A stretch of DNA of 64,000 nt from Multivorans sp965232105 (GTDB taxonomy: Bacteria; Acidobacteriota; Thermoanaerobaculia; Multivoradales; Multivoraceae). Position 1 is the first letter of the stretch, and every line of letters begins with the position of its first letter. The stretch covers positions 2,976,001 through 3,040,000 of the forward strand of contig OZ246956.1 in assembly GCA_965232105.1 (NCBI GenBank). Direction: 5' to 3'. Positions 44,041-51,220 of the stretch are shown here, piece after piece. A program made the position numbers and the translations under genes. Below the pieces are notes generated by a model, which was not told the DNA's origin, ran no database searches, and saw nothing but the letters and a program-made list of their open reading frames with translations.

Positions 44041-45807
44041 GCTGGACCACTCCGTCAAGTGCTTGTGCTGCGCGCCGGTTGTCTGATCTTCGGATCGCTG
44101 CTGACAGGGGCGGTCGCCGGTCAGGTCCGGGAGGGCTCCTCCGAACCGCCTCGCGCCACCTTCCTGGAGTCAGTCCACGTCAAGGTCGTAAGCGTCCAGG
44201 TCTTCGTCCGGGACAAGGACGGCAATCCCGTGACCGGCCTGACCAGGAAGGACTTCATTCTCAGAGAGGAGAAGGACCCGGTCACGATCACGAACTTCTA
44301 CGAGGTCCAGGATCGGGTCAAGGTGAGCGACGTTCCCGGCCTGGTGCCGGAGGAACCCGAAGTCCGCTTCGTGGATCGGCCGGGCCTGGAGCGTCGACGG
44401 GTCGTCGTGCCGGAGGACGAACGCCTCAACCTGGTGATCTACATCGATCACATGAACATCCGGCCCCAGAACCGCAATCGGGTGTTCCGCTACGTGCGCG
44501 AGTTCCTGCGCAAGGACGTCACGCGCGACGACCGCGTCATGCTGTTGAGCTACAACCGCTCGGTCAAGGTCGAGCGGGACTTCACCAGCGATCCGCAGAT
44601 GATCGCGAACGCTCTCTACGAACTCGAGAAGCACACCGGCGGCAGGACGCAGTGGGACTCCGACCGGGCCGACATCATTCGCGACATCGGCGAGGAGGAC
44701 CGCCACTACGAATACGTCCAGGGCCGCGTCCGGATCTACTCGCAGTCGATCTTCAACGACATGCAGTTCACCCTCGACGGCCTGAAGGACACGGTGATCT
44801 CGCTGGCCGGCCTGCCGGGCCGCAAGGCCTTCATGTACGTCTCGGACGGTCTGCCGATGCGGGCGGGCGCGGACATGTGGCAGGCGCTCGATGAACGCGG
44901 GCGGGCGGTCGACTCCCTGAGCTACAACCAGAACTTCTTCCTCGACTCGCTCCAGTACGACTCGAGCCGACGCTTCAGCGACCTGGTCGACACGGCGAAC
45001 GCGAACGAAGTCTCCTTCTACACGGTCGTCGCCGCGGGGCCGATGGGCATCAACTCGCGGGACGCCTCGATGCAGGGCATGGCGTTCTCGTCGAACATCG
45101 ACTCGGTGGCCAGGGACAACATGCACTCGTCCGTCATGTACATGGCCGAGGAAACCGGCGGCCAGTACATCGTCAACACGAACAACTTCCGCGACGGCCT
45201 GAACCGCATCGCACTCGACTTCACGAGCTTCTACTCGCTCGGCTTCCAGCCCGGTCACGCGGGTACTGGCCGGAGGTACAAGCTCCGCGTCGAGTTGACG
45301 AACGAGGCGAAGAGGCGTCTTGGCTTGCGGGACCGGAACGTGAGGCATCGCCTGAGTTACCGCGACAAGTCGATCGACACGGAGATGACCGAGGGGACCC
45401 TGGCGGCGCTCAAGCTCGGCTACGAGAAGAACGACCTGGATATCACCCTGGTCAAGTCGGACGAGATCCGCCGTGAGGAACGCGGGCTCTACACGGTCCA
45501 CCTCGACGTGCGGGTGCCGATCGGCGAGATGACCCTGGTGCCGGTGGGCACGGCGGGCGAGCACCTGCTGCGGGCGCGTGTCTGGGTGCAGGCTCTGGCG
45601 TCGAATGGAGACATCTCGCCTCCCCAGGTCGAACCGTTCGAGCTCACCATCCCGGCCGAGGACCTGGAGCGGGCGCGGGAGAGCTTCTACACCTACACGC
45701 TGCCCCTGATCATGAAGGAAGGCGATCAGCGCCTGACGATCGCGGTGCGGGATGAGGTGGCCGGCCAGACTTCCTTCATCACCCGTAACCTGCGGGTCGG
45801 CGCCTGA
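44038..45807 (+). CDS. Secreted VWFA-related domain protein (Acidobacteriota type)
   Basis: 589 residues with a signal peptide (LIFGSLLTGAVAG). Early segment VKVVSVQVFVRDKDGNPVTG then LTRKDFILREEKDPVTITNF is the hallmark of the VWFA-related proteins expanded in Acidobacteriota. The von Willebrand A-like domain follows (about 135-400): NLVIYIDHMNIRP, RVMLLSYNRSVKVER, GLPGRKAFMYVSDGLPM and GGQYIVNTNNFRDGLNRI. The MIDAS motif is degenerate (DHMN). The C-terminal part is beta-rich. Function is unknown in the family; extracellular adhesion or scaffolding is suggested. First gene of a long plus-strand run. Confidence 0.88.
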   Translation: MAGPLRQVLVLRAGCLIFGSLLTGAVAGQVREGSSEPPRATFLESVHVKVVSVQVFVRDKDGNPVTGLTRKDFILREEKDPVTITNFYEVQDRVKVSDVPGLVPEEPEVRFVDRPGLERRRVVVPEDERLNLVIYIDHMNIRPQNRNRVFRYVREFLRKDVTRDDRVMLLSYNRSVKVERDFTSDPQMIANALYELEKHTGGRTQWDSDRADIIRDIGEEDRHYEYVQGRVRIYSQSIFNDMQFTLDGLKDTVISLAGLPGRKAFMYVSDGLPMRAGADMWQALDERGRAVDSLSYNQNFFLDSLQYDSSRRFSDLVDTANANEVSFYTVVAAGPMGINSRDASMQGMAFSSNIDSVARDNMHSSVMYMAEETGGQYIVNTNNFRDGLNRIALDFTSFYSLGFQPGHAGTGRRYKLRVELTNEAKRRLGLRDRNVRHRLSYRDKSIDTEMTEGTLAALKLGYEKNDLDITLVKSDEIRREERGLYTVHLDVRVPIGEMTLVPVGTAGEHLLRARVWVQALASNGDISPPQVEPFELTIPAEDLERARESFYTYTLPLIMKEGDQRLTIAVRDEVAGQTSFITRNLRVGA

Positions 45808-45880
45808 CGAAGGTCTGACCGGGGAGTGCGGGTAGGCTTCTCCGGGGCCGACCCGGGGCCTGCCTGGAGACTGAGCCGCT

Positions 45881-46348
45881 GTGAAGACCACGAAGATCGT
45901 CGAGTCGTTGAGCGCCCTGAGTGGGCTCGGGGGTGCTCTGGCACGTTCCGCCGCGGCCCTGCTCGAAGCGGAGGTGGATCAACTGCGTTTCGACCTGGCC
46001 CGGAACTGGCGCCGCTTTCTGGGCCTCGTTCTGCTTGCCGCCCTGGTGTTCGGCATCGTCTTCTGGGCCCTCGGCGCGCTCCTCTTCGCTGCCGGCGCCG
46101 GCCTTGCGCTGGTGCTCCCGCTCTGGGCAGCCGCGCTTGCGGTCGCCGTGGGCCTGCTGGCGCTGGCGCTGATTGTGCTCTGGATCGTCCGCGTTCGCGC
46201 GCGCCGTCTCGAGTCGCCCGTGGGCACCGTGAAGCGCCGCGTTGGCAGTCACCTGGCGTTCTGGCAGGGCGTCCTGGACGAGGCCGCGCGTACCGGCGAC
46301 GCGGCTTCGGAGCGGGATGCCGACGAGTCGTCGGGTAGCGGATCGTGA
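45881..46348 (+). CDS. Phage-holin-family / DUF1469-like membrane protein
   Basis: 155 residues, GTG start. N-terminal amphipathic helix (about 1-44), then two adjacent TM helices (about 46-68 and 72-105, WALGALLFAAGAGLALVLPL), then a basic cytoplasmic segment and a Ser/Glu tail. This is the layout of the 'putative actinobacterial holin-X' family, which despite its name is chromosomal and not lytic. It overlaps the next small membrane gene by 4 nt (GTGA); similar pairs of a holin-X protein and a DUF3618-like protein occur widely. A TAGGCT at 45833-45838 may be a promoter. Confidence 0.75.
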   Translation: MKTTKIVESLSALSGLGGALARSAAALLEAEVDQLRFDLARNWRRFLGLVLLAALVFGIVFWALGALLFAAGAGLALVLPLWAAALAVAVGLLALALIVLWIVRVRARRLESPVGTVKRRVGSHLAFWQGVLDEAARTGDAASERDADESSGSGS

Positions 46349-46563
46349 GCCGCCGTTCGGAGGAGCGCAGGCGGGCGGCTGTGCTGGCGCGCCGGCGCGA
46401 CGACACGAAGGAGGCCGTGGAGCAGGTCCGCAGGGCCCTCGGCGACGTGGGCGGAACCGACTTGAGCAGAGTCCGTGTGGGGGCGGCGTGGGTGCTGCCC
46501 GTCGCTGCCGGCGCGGTCGGCATCGCGATCGCGTGGTCGCTCCGACGGCTCAGGAAGAGGTGA
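46345..46563 (+). CDS. Small membrane protein (72 aa)
   Basis: GTG start in a 4-nt overlap with the holin-family gene, stop in a 4-nt overlap with the next gene, so part of a coupled trio. Basic N-terminus (RRSEERRRAAVLARRRDDTK), an amphipathic helix EAVEQVRRALGDVG, one TM helix (WVLPVAAGAVGIAIAWSLRR, about 48-66) and a basic end. Composition and position suggest a partner of the upstream membrane protein. No named family can be assigned with confidence. Confidence 0.65.
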   Translation: MSRRSEERRRAAVLARRRDDTKEAVEQVRRALGDVGGTDLSRVRVGAAWVLPVAAGAVGIAIAWSLRRLRKR

Positions 46564-47351
46564 GCACCCACTTGGCCGACGGTCGTCCGCACCCTGCCGA
46601 CGGCGCGGGTGTCCGGGGAGCCCCGGGTCCGTGGCCCGCCGAGGCTGCGGTCCGGCGGCTGCTGCTCTTCGCCAAGGAGCCGGTTCCCGGCCAGGTGAAA
46701 ACCCGGTTGATCGCGCCGGACGGGTTGACTGCCGGCCAGGCCGCTTCGCTGCACGCCGCTCTGGTTGCGGACCTGAGCTGGCGGCTCGATGCCGGGCGTT
46801 GGGAGCTGATTCTCATGTGGTTGCTGTCGCGTGGCGGTGATTCGCCGGTCGACTTGGCGCCTGCGGGCGTGCCCTGGCGGCGGCAGCGCGGTCGCGACCT
46901 GGGCGAGCGGCTCTTCCGCGGGCTGGAATGGGCCGCGTCGCGTGCCGGCTACGTCGCGGCGGTCGGCAGCGATCAGCCCGACCTCGATACGGCGCGGGTG
47001 GAGGCGGCGTTCGATCTTCTGGCGCGCGGGAACGACGCGGTCCTCGGCCCGGCCCGGGACGGTGGCTACTACCTGATCGCACTGCGCCGGAAGGCTGTGA
47101 ACCGTCGCCTGTTCGATGGACTGGCGTGGAGCACGCCGTCGGTGTTGCGCGAGACGCGGTTGCGCTGCCGCGAACTGGGGCTGGAAGTGGCCCTGCTTCC
47201 GGAAGAAGAGGATCTCGACACGGTGGAGGATCTGGCGCGATTCCGGGACGCCCTCGAACGCCGGCCCGATTTGCGGTCCATGTGCCCGCGAACGGCCGAA
47301 GTCGTCGCGTCGTGGTCGGAGCATCCATCGGGGAAGGAGGGCCGGCGTTGA
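46560..47351 (+). CDS. TIGR04282/DUF2064 family nucleotidyl- or glycosyltransferase
   Basis: 263 residues. GTG start coupled to the small membrane gene. The core is the DUF2064 fold, a GT-A-like nucleotide-diphospho-sugar transferase: RRLLLFAKEPVPGQVKTRLI (about 33-52), RGRDLGERLFRGLEWAA, VAAVGSDQPDLDTARV and the active-site-like DAVLGPARDGGYYLIALRR. The first 30 residues are Pro/Gly-rich and not conserved. Members have been linked to arsenosugar biosynthesis in some organisms, but the substrate here is unknown. Ends in a TTGA overlap with nnrDE. Confidence 0.82.
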   Translation: MSTHLADGRPHPADGAGVRGAPGPWPAEAAVRRLLLFAKEPVPGQVKTRLIAPDGLTAGQAASLHAALVADLSWRLDAGRWELILMWLLSRGGDSPVDLAPAGVPWRRQRGRDLGERLFRGLEWAASRAGYVAAVGSDQPDLDTARVEAAFDLLARGNDAVLGPARDGGYYLIALRRKAVNRRLFDGLAWSTPSVLRETRLRCRELGLEVALLPEEEDLDTVEDLARFRDALERRPDLRSMCPRTAEVVASWSEHPSGKEGRR

Positions 47352-48898
47352 GAGTCGTCACGACAGACGAGATGCGGTCGGCCGAAGCCGCGGTGATCGA
47401 CGACCTGAGCGTGCCAGCGCTGGTGCTGATGGAGAACGCGGCTCGCGCCACCGCCGACGCGATCGCGGAGTGCTATCCGCGTGCGCGCCGTGTCGCCATC
47501 GCCTGCGGTCGGGGCAACAACGGCGGCGACGGACTGGCCCTGCTGCGCGATCTGACGACCCGGGGGTACGAGGCGACCGCCTTCATCGCCGGATCGCTCG
47601 ACAGGCTCAGCCCCGAAGCGACGCAGCAGTTCGTGTCCTGCGAACAGCTCGGCCTGTCGCCGGCGGTGGTTCCCGAGCCCGCCGAGTGCGACGCGGTGGG
47701 CGCCCCGGTCGACCTGTGGGTCGACGCGCTGCTCGGCACGGGGCTCAATCGGCCGGTGGAGGGTCCGGTGGCCCGGTGGGTCGACTGGCTGGGCAAGCGG
47801 AGCGGAGACGTTCCGCTGGTCTCGGTCGACCTGCCGACCGGGCTCGACGCCTCCACGTCCGTGCCTCCAGGGCCGCACGTCGTTGCTGAACTCACGGTGG
47901 CTCTTGGCTTCCCCAAGGTCGCGAACGTGCTGGCGCCCTCGTCGGATGCCTGCGGGCGGCTTCGGATCGGCGATCTTGGGGTGCCGTTGCCCGAACCGCC
48001 GCCGGGACCGGAGGCTCTCTACCGGTCGCGGCGGCGGGATCTGGTCGGTCGACTCGGAGCGCGTCCGCTCGACGGGCACAAGGGCACGTTCGGTCACGTC
48101 GTCGTCGCCGGCGGCAGGAGCGGCTACACGGGGGCCGTGGTGCTGGCAACGCGCGCCGCCGTCCGGGGCGGCGCCGGGCTGGTGACGGCCGCGGTGCCCG
48201 AGCATCTCGCCCTCGTGGTCGACGCCGGCTCGCTCGAATCGATGACTCTGGGCCTGCCCCCGGATCGGGACGGTTGGTCACGGGAAGCCGTCGAACCGTT
48301 GCTGCAGGCGATCGGCGAGCGCGCATCGCCGGGTGCGTTGGCGCTGGGCCCGGGCCTCGGCCTGGGCGACGGTGCTCGCGTTCTTGCCCGGCAGGTCGTG
48401 GCTCGAAGTGTGGCCCCGATCGTCCTCGATGCGGACGGCATCTCCGCTTTCGCCGGTGACGCCCGGGCGCTTCGCGTGCGTGACGCCGACCTCGTGATCA
48501 CGCCTCATCCCGGCGAACTGGCCCGCCTCCTGGGTGTCGCCACGGATGCCGTGGCGACGGCCCGGTGGGAGCACGCGCGGCGGGCAGCTCAGGAGACCGG
48601 AGCGGTGGTCGTCCTCAAGGGCCGCCAGACGCTGATCTCCGATCCCGTTCTCGGCACCTGGGTGAACGCGACCGGCAATCCGGGAATGGCTTCGGGAGGC
48701 AGCGGCGACGTGCTGACCGGGGTCATTGCGGCGCTGCTGGCCCAGGGACTGGAGCCGCCTTCCGCGGCGAGGATGGGCGTCTACGTTCATGGCCTGGCGG
48801 GCGATCTGGCCGCCGCCGCCTGGGGCGAGACATCGATGGCCGCATCCGACCTGGTTGACGAGCTGGGACCGGCGTTCAAGTCGCTAGAGCCGGAATGA
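47348..48898 (+). CDS. nnrDE: Bifunctional NAD(P)H-hydrate epimerase / ADP-dependent dehydratase
   Basis: Repairs hydrated NAD(P)H. 516 residues, TTG start overlapping the previous stop. N-terminal epimerase (YjeF_N, about 1-215): TTDEMRSAEAAVIDDLSVPA, VALVLMENAAR-like segment, CGRGNNGGDGLALLRDLTTR, DALLGTGLNRPVEGP, DLPTGLDASTS. C-terminal ribokinase-like dehydratase (about 235-510): HKGTFGHVVVAGGRSGYTGA, LGPGLGLGD, TPHPGELARLLG, and the catalytic NATGNPGMASGGSGDVLTG. The fused order matches E. coli YjeF/NnrD. Ends in an ATGA overlap with tsaE, a conserved adjacency. Confidence 0.94.
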   Translation: MRVVTTDEMRSAEAAVIDDLSVPALVLMENAARATADAIAECYPRARRVAIACGRGNNGGDGLALLRDLTTRGYEATAFIAGSLDRLSPEATQQFVSCEQLGLSPAVVPEPAECDAVGAPVDLWVDALLGTGLNRPVEGPVARWVDWLGKRSGDVPLVSVDLPTGLDASTSVPPGPHVVAELTVALGFPKVANVLAPSSDACGRLRIGDLGVPLPEPPPGPEALYRSRRRDLVGRLGARPLDGHKGTFGHVVVAGGRSGYTGAVVLATRAAVRGGAGLVTAAVPEHLALVVDAGSLESMTLGLPPDRDGWSREAVEPLLQAIGERASPGALALGPGLGLGDGARVLARQVVARSVAPIVLDADGISAFAGDARALRVRDADLVITPHPGELARLLGVATDAVATARWEHARRAAQETGAVVVLKGRQTLISDPVLGTWVNATGNPGMASGGSGDVLTGVIAALLAQGLEPPSAARMGVYVHGLAGDLAAAAWGETSMAASDLVDELGPAFKSLEPE

Positions 48899-49356
48899 TC
48901 GTCAGGACCGGGAGCGCCGGCGAGACCCGCAGGTTGGGAGTCGAGCTCGCCGAGCGGTTGACGCCGGGCGGTACGGCGCTTCTGTTCGGCGACCTGGGCT
49001 CCGGCAAGACGGTTCTCACCCAGGGCATCGCCGAGGGCCTGGGGCTTGACGCGACCCTGATCCAGTCGCCGACCTACACACTGGTTCATGAGTACGACCG
49101 TGGACCCGTGCGCCTGGTGCACGTCGACCTCTACCGGCTTCAGCCGGAGGAGGTCGAGGGAATCGGGTTGGAGGAACTGCTGGCCGGGGACGGTGTCAAG
49201 GTCGTGGAGTGGGCGGACCGCCTGCCGTACCGCTTGCCGGCGATGGAGGTTCGGTTGGAGGTCGGCGGCGAAGCGGGGAAGCGGACGATCGAGGTGCTCG
49301 AACCGTTGCTAGAGTCCCGCCCCGGAACCGGACCGGTCGATTCGTCGAGTACATAG
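48895..49356 (+). CDS. tsaE: tRNA threonylcarbamoyladenosine biosynthesis ATPase TsaE
   Basis: ATPase partner of TsaB/TsaD in forming t6A37 on ANN-decoding tRNAs. 153 residues. Walker A LFGDLGSGKTVLTQGIA (about 30-46), switch I SPTYTLVHEY, VHVDLYRLQPEEVEGIGLEE, and the Trp motif VVEWADRLPYRLP. Complete. ATG overlaps the nnrDE stop by 4 nt. The C-terminal 15 residues (after LEPLLES) are probably unconserved. Cytoplasmic. Confidence 0.94.
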   Translation: MIVRTGSAGETRRLGVELAERLTPGGTALLFGDLGSGKTVLTQGIAEGLGLDATLIQSPTYTLVHEYDRGPVRLVHVDLYRLQPEEVEGIGLEELLAGDGVKVVEWADRLPYRLPAMEVRLEVGGEAGKRTIEVLEPLLESRPGTGPVDSSST

Positions 49357-49377
49357 ACGAGAAAGCGAGAGAGTTCG

Positions 49378-50229
49378 ATGGAAGTGGAACGCGTAGGCAT
49401 CGTCGGCTGCGGCCTCATGGGCCGGGGCATCGCGGAGATCTGTTCACGGGCCGGCATCCCGGTCACGGTCAGGGAGATCAACCAGGAAGCGCTCGATGCG
49501 GGGCTCGGCGCGGTGCGCAGATCCCTGGCCAAGAGTCTGGAGAAGCGGCGTATCGACGCCGAGGAGCACGACCGGGCGATCTCGAACCTGAGCGGTACGG
49601 TCGATCTCGCGGATCTCGCCGGTTCCGACCTGGTCGTCGAGGCGATCGTCGAGGACCTGGAGACGAAGCGCGAGCTGTTCGTTTCGCTGGACGACATCGT
49701 CGGTGAGAACACGATCTTCGCCAGCAACACGTCCTCGCTGACCCTCACCCAACTCGCCGCTTCGACGGCGCGGCCGGACCGGTTCGTGGGGCTTCACTTC
49801 TTCAACCCGGTGCCTGTGATGCGGCTGGTCGAGGTCGTCCGCACGCTGATGACGTCGGACGCGGCCTACGACGCCTGCTGGAATCTCGCCCAGCGGGTCG
49901 GCAAGACGCCGGTTGCCTGCAAGGACAACTCCGGGTTCATCGTCAACCGGCTGCTGATTCCGTACCTGCTGGATGCGGTCCGCGCCTACGAGAACGGCAT
50001 CGGCAGCATGGAGGACATCGACACGGCGATGAAGCTGGGCTGCGGCTACCCGATGGGGCCGTTCACGCTGTCCGATTTCATCGGGCTGGACACGATGTAC
50101 TCGGTCGCCAACATCATGTTCGACGAGTACCGGGAAACGCGCTTCGCACCGCCGACGTTGCTGAAGCAGTTGGTCCAGGCGGGACACCTGGGACGCAAGA
50201 CCGGCAAGGGGTTCTTTGACTACCGCTGA
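49378..50229 (+). CDS. hbd: 3-hydroxybutyryl-CoA dehydrogenase
   Basis: NAD(P)-dependent oxidation/reduction of 3-hydroxyacyl-CoA, short chain preferred. 283 residues, the size of stand-alone Hbd. Rossmann motif VGIVGCGLMGRGIAEICSRA, DLVVEAIVEDLETKRELF, FASNTSSLTLTQLA, catalytic His in FVGLHFFNPVPVMRLVE, KTPVACKDNSGFIVNRLLIP, and MKLGCGYPMGPFTLSDFIGLD. ATG with GAGAGAG upstream. Its last 14 nt overlap the TTG of phoH. Likely used in butyrate-type or polyhydroxybutyrate or beta-oxidation metabolism together with the acyl-CoA dehydrogenases at 61943-64000, though they are not linked. Confidence 0.92.
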   Translation: MEVERVGIVGCGLMGRGIAEICSRAGIPVTVREINQEALDAGLGAVRRSLAKSLEKRRIDAEEHDRAISNLSGTVDLADLAGSDLVVEAIVEDLETKRELFVSLDDIVGENTIFASNTSSLTLTQLAASTARPDRFVGLHFFNPVPVMRLVEVVRTLMTSDAAYDACWNLAQRVGKTPVACKDNSGFIVNRLLIPYLLDAVRAYENGIGSMEDIDTAMKLGCGYPMGPFTLSDFIGLDTMYSVANIMFDEYRETRFAPPTLLKQLVQAGHLGRKTGKGFFDYR

Positions 50230-51220
50230 ACCAGCGCGGACGAGGGCGCAACTGGTCCTGCCCGAAGGGTCGGTGCAGGCGATCTGCGGCGCGCACGACG
50301 AGAACCTGCGGCGGGTCGAGAAGGCGCTCCATGTGACCCTCGGCGTGCGTGGGTCGGCGGTTCAGATCCAGGGCGCGGCGAAGGCCGTGGGTCAGGCGGA
50401 GCGCCTGCTCACGGACCTCGGCACGCTGGCCGCGAGCGGCCGCAGGCTCAGCGGCGGCGACCTGGCGACCGCGCTGCGCGTCGTGGCCGAGGAACCGGCC
50501 GCCTCGCTGGTCGATTTCTTCAGGACCGGCGCGTTGATTCAGGCGTCGCGTCGTCTGGTCGCGCCGCGCAGCCTGAACCAGAAGCGGTACCTGCGCGCTA
50601 TGCTGGATCACGATCTGGTCATTTCGACCGGGCCGGCGGGCACGGGCAAGACCTACCTGGCGGTCGCGGTGGCGGCTTCCGCGCTCAAGCAGGAGAAGGT
50701 GCAGCGCATCGTGCTGGCCCGGCCGGCGGTCGAAGCGGGCGAGAAGCTTGGATTCCTGCCCGGCGACCTGGCGGAGAAGGTGAATCCCTACCTGCGACCG
50801 CTCTACGATGCCCTCTACGACATCATCGGCTTCGACAAGGTTGCGCGGATGATGGAACGCGAGGTGATCGAGGTGGCGCCGCTCGCCTTCATGCGGGGGC
50901 GTTCGCTGAACGACAGCTTCATCATTCTCGACGAGGCGCAGAACACGACGCCCGAGCAGATGAAGATGTTCCTGACCCGGATCGGCTTCAACTCGAAGGC
51001 CGTGGTCAACGGGGACATCACGCAGGTCGACCTGCCGCCTGGCCAGCAGTCGGGCCTCAAGCATGCACTGGAGGTGCTGCGGGGCGAGGAAGGCATGGCC
51101 TTCGTGGGCTTTGGGCGGTCCGACGTGGTTCGCCACGAACTCGTGCAGCGGATCGTCGGCGCCTATGACCGCTGGGAGGCTCGTTTCGGCTCCGACCCGG
51201 CGCGGCGGGAGGAGCGGTGA
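50216..51220 (+). CDS. PhoH family protein (PhoH-like ATPase)
   Basis: 334 residues; TTG start inside hbd. An N-terminal KH-like domain (NLRRVEKALHVTLGVRGSAV) precedes the P-loop ATPase: STGPAGTGKTYLAVAVAASA, RIVLARPAVEAGEKLGFLPG, and Walker B FIILDEAQNTTPEQMKMFLTR, ending NGDITQVDLPPGQQSGL and HELVQRIVGAYDRWE. The family is linked to RNA metabolism and ribosome-associated quality control. It heads the conserved block phoH, HD phosphohydrolase, ybeY, era and overlaps the next start by 4 nt (GTGA). Confidence 0.93.
   Translation: MTTAEPARTRAQLVLPEGSVQAICGAHDENLRRVEKALHVTLGVRGSAVQIQGAAKAVGQAERLLTDLGTLAASGRRLSGGDLATALRVVAEEPAASLVDFFRTGALIQASRRLVAPRSLNQKRYLRAMLDHDLVISTGPAGTGKTYLAVAVAASALKQEKVQRIVLARPAVEAGEKLGFLPGDLAEKVNPYLRPLYDALYDIIGFDKVARMMEREVIEVAPLAFMRGRSLNDSFIILDEAQNTTPEQMKMFLTRIGFNSKAVVNGDITQVDLPPGQQSGLKHALEVLRGEEGMAFVGFGRSDVVRHELVQRIVGAYDRWEARFGSDPARREER

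Noticed and set aside
45881..46348. Phage remnant, based on the 'holin' family name
   Set aside because: This family is chromosomal in many bacteria, and no endolysin, capsid, tail or integrase genes are nearby.
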